A DNA stretch of 36,783 nt from Gammaproteobacteria bacterium (GTDB lineage: Bacteria; Pseudomonadota; Gammaproteobacteria; Pseudomonadales; DSM-25080), in contig JABXIR010000078.1 of NCBI GenBank assembly GCA_013372965.1, positions 1-36,783 of the forward strand. Reading direction: 5' to 3'. Position numbers and translations under genes: made by a program. The notes under the pieces are model-generated. The model made no database searches, was not told where the DNA came from, and saw only the letters and a list, made by a program, of their open reading frames with translations. This document shows, piece after piece, positions 32,043-36,783 of this stretch; within the stretch, counting starts at the first letter, position 1, and the number at the start of each line of letters is the position of its first letter.

Positions 32043-32872
32043 AATTTAGTGCTCCAGCAAAACTTAACCTGAACTTACATATCGTTGGAAGACGAGCGGA
32101 TGGGTATCATCTGCTCGAAAGCTACTTTCAGCTACTCGATTTCGGTGACGAGCTCGACATCGAAGTACTCGAAGATGAATCCAATATCCGAGTTTCTCCG
32201 AGCATTGAAGATCTCGATGATGACAACAACTTGATTGTTCGAGCGGCCAGATTACTGCGTTCCTACGTTGGTCAGCCTGAACTTGGCGCAAAGATCTCGT
32301 TAACGAAACGCATCCCAATCGGGGGAGGTCTTGGCGGCGGGAGCTCAAATGCGGCCACGACGCTTCTCGCTCTAAACGATTTATGGAAGCTAAACTTAAG
32401 CCGTAAAACCCTCGCCGAGATCGGTCTTAGCTTAGGTGCGGATGTACCTATTTTCGTTCACGGTTATAGCGCATGGGCAACCGGCATTGGAGAGCACCTC
32501 ATTTCGGTTGAAAATCGCAGCGTTTGGTATGTCGTATTACGACCCCCTGTAGCGGTTAGTACGGCGCAGATTTTCCAACACCCCGAATTGACAAGAGATA
32601 GCGCGAGCAGTACAGTAGCGGCCGTTTTAGAAGGTCATTGCCACAATGATTGTGAACCGTTAGTTAGGGCACTCTACCCTCCAGTAGACGAGGGTCTAAA
32701 ATGGCTCAGCCAATATGGCAAAGCGCAACTAACGGGGACAGGATCTTGCATCTTTGCTGCATTCGATGATGAAGCAACAGCGCATAAAGTGCTAAACTGC
32801 AAGCCAATGGCTTTTGAAGGATTTGTTGCAAAGGGGATTTTTGCCTCTCCCATCAACAGTCAGGTTAACTAA
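32039..32872 (+). CDS. ispE: 4-diphosphocytidyl-2-C-methyl-D-erythritol kinase IspE
   Basis: GHMP kinase of the MEP isoprenoid pathway. From ATG 32039 it is 277 aa with the substrate-side Lys K8 (SAPAKLNLNLHI), RADGYH, the ATP-binding glycine loop PIGGGLGGGSSNAAT (93-107), catalytic Asp D135 in LGADVPIF, and C-terminal LTGTGSCIFA. I chose this start because it overlaps the lolB stop as ATGA and begins KFSAPAKL as in the family; an ATG nine codons earlier lies inside lolB. The stop codon is only 5 bp from the following tRNA. Confidence 0.95.
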   Translation: MKFSAPAKLNLNLHIVGRRADGYHLLESYFQLLDFGDELDIEVLEDESNIRVSPSIEDLDDDNNLIVRAARLLRSYVGQPELGAKISLTKRIPIGGGLGGGSSNAATTLLALNDLWKLNLSRKTLAEIGLSLGADVPIFVHGYSAWATGIGEHLISVENRSVWYVVLRPPVAVSTAQIFQHPELTRDSASSTVAAVLEGHCHNDCEPLVRALYPPVDEGLKWLSQYGKAQLTGTGSCIFAAFDDEATAHKVLNCKPMAFEGFVAKGIFASPINSQVN

Positions 32873-32877
32873 ATTTT

Positions 32878-32952
32878 TGGGGTGTCGCCAAGTGGTAAGG
32901 CAACGGGTTTTGATCCCGTCATGCGTAGGTTCGAGTCCTACCACCCCAGCCA
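32878..32952 (+). tRNA. tRNA-Gln (anticodon TTG), copy 1
   Basis: A 75-nt gene with acceptor stem TGGGGTG/CACCCCA, discriminator G and encoded CCA. The anticodon stem ACGGG/CCCGT frames loop TTTTGAT with anticodon TTG, reading CAA (and CAG by wobble). The T-arm contains GGTTCGAGTCC. It starts 5 bp after ispE and lies 62 bp before prs, so it appears to be cut out of an ispE-prs transcript. The ispE-tRNA-Gln-prs order is shared with Pseudomonas. Confidence 0.97.
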
Positions 32953-33014
32953 TATACGTGTAGCAATGTGACAGCAACAGCTGTTTGAACAACCAAAAAG
33001 CAAGGGCGATAGCA

Positions 33015-33956
33015 GTGGCAAACCTAATGGTATTTACCGGGAACGCAAACCCGGAGTTAGCTAAAAAAGTATGTGATGAACTCCACGTTCCACTCGGCGA
33101 GGCATCCGTTGGACAATTCTCCGATGGCGAAGTCATGGTCGAGATCAAAGAAAACGTGCGTGGTCAGGACGTATTCATCGTGCAACCGACGTGCAGTCCA
33201 ACGAACGACAACCTAATGGAACTCGTCGTTATGGTTGATGCACTTCGTAGAGCATCAGCGCAACGAATCACTGCCGTTGTTCCTTACTTTGGCTATGCAC
33301 GACAAGATCGTCGCGTACGATCCGCCCGTGTTGCTATTTCGGCAAAGGTCGTAGCAGACATCCTCGTAGGTGTTGGTGTTGACCGTGTACTTACCGTAGA
33401 TCTTCACGCTGAACAGATCCAAGGATTCTTCGACGTCGCGGTAGACAACTGCTACGGCAGCGTTCGCCAGGTTCAAGATATCATCGAACAAAATTACGAC
33501 AACCCGATGTCCGTATCGCCGGATATTGGCGGTGTCGTTCGAGCCCGTGCCATCGCTAAGAAGCTCGACACCGACCTCGCGATTATCGATAAGCGTCGCC
33601 CACGCGCGAACGTCGCCCAGGTCATGAACATCATCGGTGATGTCGACGGTCGTACCTGCATCATGGTCGATGATATTGTTGATACGGCTGGCACACTATG
33701 TACCGCTGCAGCAGCTCTTAAAGCTAAGGGCGCCGCTAAAGTTGTCGCCTATTGCACACACCCAGTACTATCTGGACCAGCAATCGACAACCTAAATAAT
33801 TCCGAGCTCGATGAGCTCATCGTTTGCGACACGATTCCGCTTTCACAAGAAGCGCGCAATTGTGAAAAGATTCGTGTATTATCCCTCGCGCCGATGTTGG
33901 CCGAGTCTATGCGCCGCATCAGCAACGAGGAATCAATCAGCGCTATGTTTGATTGA
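33015..33956 (+). CDS. prs: Ribose-phosphate pyrophosphokinase (PRPP synthetase)
   Basis: Makes PRPP from ribose-5-phosphate and ATP for nucleotide, His and Trp synthesis. From GTG 33015 it is 313 aa, near the usual 315. Landmarks are MVFTGNANPELA at the N-terminus, the flexible-loop/ATP segment YFGYARQDRRVRSARVAIS, the metal-binding TVDLHAEQIQGFF, and the PRPP-binding loop IMVDDIVDTAGTL. It ends RRISNEESISAMFD, as in pseudomonads. GTG is preferred over an upstream TTG (32985) because the family begins a few residues before MVFTGNAN and AAGGG lies about 9 nt upstream. Confidence 0.96.
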   Translation: MANLMVFTGNANPELAKKVCDELHVPLGEASVGQFSDGEVMVEIKENVRGQDVFIVQPTCSPTNDNLMELVVMVDALRRASAQRITAVVPYFGYARQDRRVRSARVAISAKVVADILVGVGVDRVLTVDLHAEQIQGFFDVAVDNCYGSVRQVQDIIEQNYDNPMSVSPDIGGVVRARAIAKKLDTDLAIIDKRRPRANVAQVMNIIGDVDGRTCIMVDDIVDTAGTLCTAAAALKAKGAAKVVAYCTHPVLSGPAIDNLNNSELDELIVCDTIPLSQEARNCEKIRVLSLAPMLAESMRRISNEESISAMFD

Positions 33957-33957
33957 T

Positions 33958-33982
33958 CACAGCATTTAGCTGTGTAAGTTTT
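33958..33982 (+). terminator. Weak terminator-like hairpin after prs
   Basis: CACAGC (33958-33963) and GCTGTG (33969-33974) pair around a 5-nt loop two bases past the prs stop; a short TTTT occurs 4 nt later. The stem is only 6 bp, so leakage into rplY is likely. Confidence 0.4.
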
Positions 33983-34000
33983 CTTGCACGCTAAACGCGT

Positions 34001-34067
34001 TGCTCACTCGACGAAGTGAGTAACTTTCACCATCGCAAAGGCCTGGTCGCGGGTCTGCGATGGTTTT
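34001..34067 (+). promoter_or_regulatory. Structured rplY leader with possible attenuator
   Basis: Two further hairpins lie before rplY. The first pairs CTCACT (34003-34008) with AGTGAG (34015-34020). The second has 9-bp arms ACCATCGCA (34029-34037) and TGCGATGGT (34056-34064) and runs into TTTT, like an intrinsic terminator 20 bp before the rplY start. This could be an attenuator or an r-protein-binding leader controlling RplY output; that role is inferred. Confidence 0.45.
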
Positions 34068-34087
34068 GTATTTACTAGGAGTAAGTT

Positions 34088-34720
34088 ATGACTGATTTTA
34101 CATTAAAAGCGGAAGTCCGCGACAATAAGGGGAAAGGTGCGAGCCGCCGCCTGCGTCGTTTGGACGGTCAAGTTCCAGGTATCATCTACGGCGCTGGTAA
34201 AGAGCCTGTAATGATTTCTTTGGCACATAAAGACCTGATCAAATCTTTAGAAGATGAGGCGTTCTACAGCCACATCCTTACTGTTAAGATTGGTCGTAAG
34301 TCTGAAAAAGTGATCCTTAAGGACCTTCAGCGTCACCCAGCGAAGCCTCTTATCGTTCACGCTGACTTCCTTCGCGTTTCTGCGAAAGAGAAGCTCACTG
34401 TTAACGTACCGCTTCACTACACCAACGCTGAAGCCTGTGTAGGCGTTAAGCTTGAAGGTGGTTCTGTTATTACTCAGCTCAACGAGCTTGAAGTAAGCGT
34501 ACTTCCAAAAGATCTTCCTGAGTTCATCGAAGTCGATCTAACTGAAGTTAAAGCAGGCGAAACCCTTCACATCTCGGACATCAAGCTTCCAAAAGGTGTT
34601 GAGAGTGTTGCACTAAGTCACGGTTCTGACCACGACTTGGCGATCATGACAGTTAAGAAGCCGAAAGGTGCTAAGTCTTCTGACGAAGACGAGTCATCTG
34701 AAGAAGCTTCTGAGGGTTAA
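34088..34720 (+). CDS. rplY: 50S ribosomal protein L25, Ctc/long form
   Basis: Binds 5S rRNA in the large subunit. The 210-aa protein is the long form, with an N-terminal L25 domain (about 1-92: KGKGASRRLRRLDGQVPGIIYG, and VILKDLQRHP) and a C-terminal TL5-type domain (about 96-190). An acidic Ser-rich tail follows (SSDEDESSEEASEG). E. coli has only the short 94-aa form; the long form between prs and pth is the arrangement I know from Pseudomonas. AGGAG precedes the ATG. Codons look more biased to common forms than in neighbouring genes, as expected for a ribosomal protein. Confidence 0.96.
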   Translation: MTDFTLKAEVRDNKGKGASRRLRRLDGQVPGIIYGAGKEPVMISLAHKDLIKSLEDEAFYSHILTVKIGRKSEKVILKDLQRHPAKPLIVHADFLRVSAKEKLTVNVPLHYTNAEACVGVKLEGGSVITQLNELEVSVLPKDLPEFIEVDLTEVKAGETLHISDIKLPKGVESVALSHGSDHDLAIMTVKKPKGAKSSDEDESSEEASEG

Positions 34721-34741
34721 TCGCTTTTACGAAGAGGGCCC

Positions 34742-35329
34742 GTGGTGTCTAATCGCATCAAACTGATCGTTGGTCTTGGCAACCCAGGACGCGACTATGA
34801 GCGAACCCGACACAACGCGGGCGCCGACTTTGTTACCGAGCTTGCGCGCCATTACGGCGCGCAGCTCACCTCAGATTCGAAATTATTTGGCCTTGTTGGC
34901 CGGATTACCGTCGGTGGACACGACCTACGTCTGATCAATCCGACAACCTATATGAATCGCTCCGGGCAAGCCGTTGCAGCGATCGCAAACTTCTACAAAA
35001 TCCTTCCCAACGAGATTTTAGTAGCTCACGATGAACTCGACTTACCGTGTGGTGTGGCTAAACTGAAATTCGCTGGCGGGCACGGTGGCCACAACGGCCT
35101 TCGAGATATCATCGCCTCTCTCGGCAACTCAAAAGACTTCTATCGCTTAAGACTCGGTATCGATCATCCGGGCAATAGCAAGGCGGTCGCTAATTACGTA
35201 TTAAAACGAGCAACTCAGAGTGAGCAGCTCGACATCGATAACGCCATCGACCGCTCGATTAAAGTCACCGACTTAATCGCGGCCGGTGAATTCGAAAAAG
35301 CGATGAACTCGCTTCATTCGTCAAACTAA
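34742..35329 (+). CDS. pth: Peptidyl-tRNA hydrolase
   Basis: Releases tRNA from prematurely dropped peptidyl-tRNAs. The 195-aa protein has IVGLGNPGRDYERTRHNAG with the catalytic His H24 (E. coli H20), NPTTYMNRSGQAV, the Asp in VAHDELDLP, and the GGHGGHNGLRDI loop. The start is GTG at 34742, immediately followed in frame by a second GTG at 34745; GAGGG just upstream could serve either. It follows rplY by 21 bp, so the two are probably co-transcribed. Confidence 0.96.
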   Translation: MVSNRIKLIVGLGNPGRDYERTRHNAGADFVTELARHYGAQLTSDSKLFGLVGRITVGGHDLRLINPTTYMNRSGQAVAAIANFYKILPNEILVAHDELDLPCGVAKLKFAGGHGGHNGLRDIIASLGNSKDFYRLRLGIDHPGNSKAVANYVLKRATQSEQLDIDNAIDRSIKVTDLIAAGEFEKAMNSLHSSN

Positions 35330-35345
35330 CTTAGGTATAAGAACT

Positions 35346-36437
35346 ATGGGCTTTAATTGCGGAATCGTCGGTCTACCGAACGTTGGCAAATCAACACTCT
35401 TTAACGCGCTCACCAAAGCAGGCATTGATGCTGAGAACTTTCCGTTCTGTACCATCGAGCCAAACGCTGGTGTTGTGCCAATTCCCGATCCCCGCGTCGA
35501 TGCTATTTCTGCGATTGTAAACCCTCAGAACATCGTGCCAACAACGATGGAGTTCGTCGATATCGCTGGTCTGGTTGCAGGCGCATCAAAGGGCGAAGGT
35601 CTGGGCAACAAGTTTTTGGGGAACATTCGAGAAACTGATGCCATTGCTCATGTCGTTCGCTGCTTCGAAGACGAGAATGTCATTCACGTCGCAAACAAGA
35701 TCAACCCGGCAGAAGATATCGATGTCATTAACACCGAGTTAGCACTCGCTGACCTCGAAAGTAGCGAGAAAGCACTTTTGAGAAACCAAAAGCTTGCCAA
35801 AGGTCGTGACCCAGAGGCAATGAAGCTGGTTGGGGTTCTCGAGAAAATCGTCGAACACCTAAACGAAGCACGCCCGCTACGCAGCATGGGTCTTAGCGAG
35901 GATGACCTGAAGCTCGTTAAAAACTTTAACTTCCTGACGCTCAAGCCGACAATGTACATTGCTAACGTCCACGAGGATGGATTTGAAAACAACCCTCATC
36001 TCGACGTTGTGAGAGCAATCGCAACGGAGGAAGGCGCTGAAGTGGTGGTCATCTGTAACAAGCTCGAATCCGAAATTGCGGAACTCGAAGACGACGAACG
36101 TGATGAATTCTTAGAAGACTTGGGCTGGGACGAAGCAGGCTTAGACCGTGTGATTCGAGCCGGTTATGAACTCCTTGGACTTCAGACCTACTTCACAGCG
36201 GGTAAGAAAGAAGTTCGCGCGTGGACGATTCCCGTAGGGGCAACCGCGCCGCAAGCGGCTGGTAAAATCCACACAGACTTCGAAAAAGGCTTCATTCGGG
36301 CCGAAGTGATTGGCTACGATGACTTTATCGAATTCAAGGGCGAAGCTGGCGCGAAAGAAGCAGGCAAATGGCGTTTGGAAGGCAAGGACTACATCGTCAA
36401 AGACGGCGACGTCATTCTCTTCCGTTTTAACGTATAA
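35346..36437 (+). CDS. ychF: Ribosome-associated ATPase YchF (OLA1 family)
   Basis: A 363-aa P-loop protein of the Obg superfamily that binds ribosomes and prefers ATP to GTP. Visible are G1 GLPNVGKST (9-17), the switch/G3 region VDIAGLVAGASKGEGLGNKFL, and CNKLE where GTPases have NKxD; the Glu in place of Asp fits the family's relaxed base choice. A coiled-coil arm lies at about 130-200, and a C-terminal TGS domain (about 280-363) includes VRAWTIPVGATAPQAAGKIH. It lies 16 bp after pth, as in many gammaproteobacteria. In E. coli it is a negative regulator of oxidative-stress responses. Confidence 0.96.
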   Translation: MGFNCGIVGLPNVGKSTLFNALTKAGIDAENFPFCTIEPNAGVVPIPDPRVDAISAIVNPQNIVPTTMEFVDIAGLVAGASKGEGLGNKFLGNIRETDAIAHVVRCFEDENVIHVANKINPAEDIDVINTELALADLESSEKALLRNQKLAKGRDPEAMKLVGVLEKIVEHLNEARPLRSMGLSEDDLKLVKNFNFLTLKPTMYIANVHEDGFENNPHLDVVRAIATEEGAEVVVICNKLESEIAELEDDERDEFLEDLGWDEAGLDRVIRAGYELLGLQTYFTAGKKEVRAWTIPVGATAPQAAGKIHTDFEKGFIRAEVIGYDDFIEFKGEAGAKEAGKWRLEGKDYIVKDGDVILFRFNV

Positions 36438-36451
36438 CCACAAAGCATAAC

Positions 36452-36512
36452 GACCGTCGGTGATTAAATTCATCGATGGTCGCTAAGCCTATGAAAAATC
36501 TTAGATTTTTTC
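36452..36512 (+). terminator. Terminator region after ychF
   Basis: A 13-bp stem (36452-36464 with 36471-36483, two G-U pairs in RNA, 6-nt loop) begins 14 bp after the ychF stop. A second inverted repeat AAAAATCT/AGATTTTT (36494-36501, 36503-36510) ends in a T-run. Together they should separate ychF from the tRNA promoter just downstream. Confidence 0.65.
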
Positions 36513-36522
36513 TGATCAATAC

Positions 36523-36550
36523 TTTACAAAACTAATGGGATGCTTATAAT
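36523..36550 (+). promoter_or_regulatory. Strong sigma70 promoter for tandem tRNA-Gln genes, GC-rich discriminator
   Basis: TTTACA (36523-36528) and a perfect TATAAT (36545-36550) are 16 bp apart, followed directly by CCCCCTCG. A GC-rich discriminator right after the -10 box is the known mark of stable-RNA promoters under stringent (ppGpp) control. Transcription would start near 36557, 30 bp before the first tRNA. Confidence 0.8.
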
Positions 36551-36586
36551 CCCCCTCGTCTTTTGAGGATGCATTGAAACATTCAC

Positions 36587-36661
36587 TGGGGTGTCGCCAA
36601 GTGGTAAGGCAACGGGTTTTGATCCCGTCATGCGTAGGTTCGAGTCCTACCACCCCAGCCA
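36587..36661 (+). tRNA. tRNA-Gln (anticodon TTG), copy 2
   Basis: A 75-nt gene that reads identically to copy 1, including anticodon loop TTTTGAT and encoded CCA. It is the first of two tandem genes behind the strong promoter at 36523-36550. Confidence 0.97.
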
Positions 36662-36686
36662 TCTACTCAACAAGACCTATTTTTAC

Positions 36687-36761
36687 TGGGGTGTCGCCAA
36701 GTGGTAAGGCAACGGGTTTTGATCCCGTCATGCGTAGGTTCGAGTCCTACCACCCCAGCCA
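36687..36761 (+). tRNA. tRNA-Gln (anticodon TTG), copy 3
   Basis: Third identical copy, starting exactly 100 bp after copy 2 with a 25-bp spacer. A TTTTT run follows 3 nt after the CCA without a stem; the window ends 22 bp later, so further tRNAs or a terminator may lie beyond. Confidence 0.97.
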
Positions 36762-36783
36762 TCTTTTTCCGCTTTCAATCGCA

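Noticed and set aside
36587..36761. Integrated element at the tRNA-Gln genes
   Set aside because: All three tRNA genes are intact and no integrase or repeated tRNA 3' end is visible; the window ends too soon to look further.

Overview
The window is a chromosomal segment of a gammaproteobacterium, most likely a marine or environmental relative of the Cellvibrionales/Pseudomonadales. Gene content and order support this: lptF-lptG diverges from pepA-holC-valS, a hemA-prfA-prmC operon diverges from TPR lipoprotein-lolB-ispE-tRNA-Gln-prs-rplY-pth-ychF (the order I know from Pseudomonas), the helicase resembles pseudomonad RhlB, and the tRNAs encode CCA. Base composition looks moderate (near 50% GC by eye, not computed). 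Names are assigned by reading the proteins and recalling families; no database search was run.

Layout. (1) 1-2.6 kb: start of a possible leftward gene, the Na+/proline symporter gene putP, a 90-aa unknown, and an RDD-family membrane protein. (2) 2.6-9.65 kb, conserved core: lptG/lptF (LPS export permease) on the minus strand, then divergent pepA, holC and valS. (3) 9.65-10.09 kb: a tail-to-tail gap with a strong intrinsic terminator and two tandem 156-bp structured repeats plus a partial third. (4) 10.09-23.75 kb, accessory and rich in regulators: a TonB-dependent receptor, a class V PLP enzyme with a divergent Lrp/AsnC regulator of DecR type, an RND pump with its adaptor, a histidine kinase without a partner, a cyclic-nucleotide-binding protein without a DNA-binding domain, a lipoprotein joining a chalcone-isomerase-like domain to a TonB C-terminal domain, and a LuxR-type regulator with a degenerate receiver. 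(5) 23.75-29.67 kb: leftward operon hemA-prfA-prmC-membrane protein-doxX-rhlB with mostly overlapping genes. (6) 29.8-36.78 kb: rightward housekeeping cluster ending in two tandem tRNA-Gln genes behind a near-consensus promoter.

How the parts may work together. The core regions serve envelope assembly (LptFG, LolB), translation and its fidelity (ValS, PrfA, PrmC, RplY, Pth, YchF, tRNA-Gln) and precursor supply (HemA, IspE, Prs). The 10-24 kb stretch looks like an envelope transport and signalling region. Its most unusual members are the CHI-like/TonB lipoprotein with a perfect 32-bp palindrome between it and luxR, the tandem 156-bp repeats, and an operator-like array upstream of the TonB-dependent receptor. 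That these accessory genes form one system is a hypothesis only. Starts were moved from the longest frame to a better-supported codon for the class V enzyme, the Lrp regulator, the RND pump, rhlB, ispE and prs.
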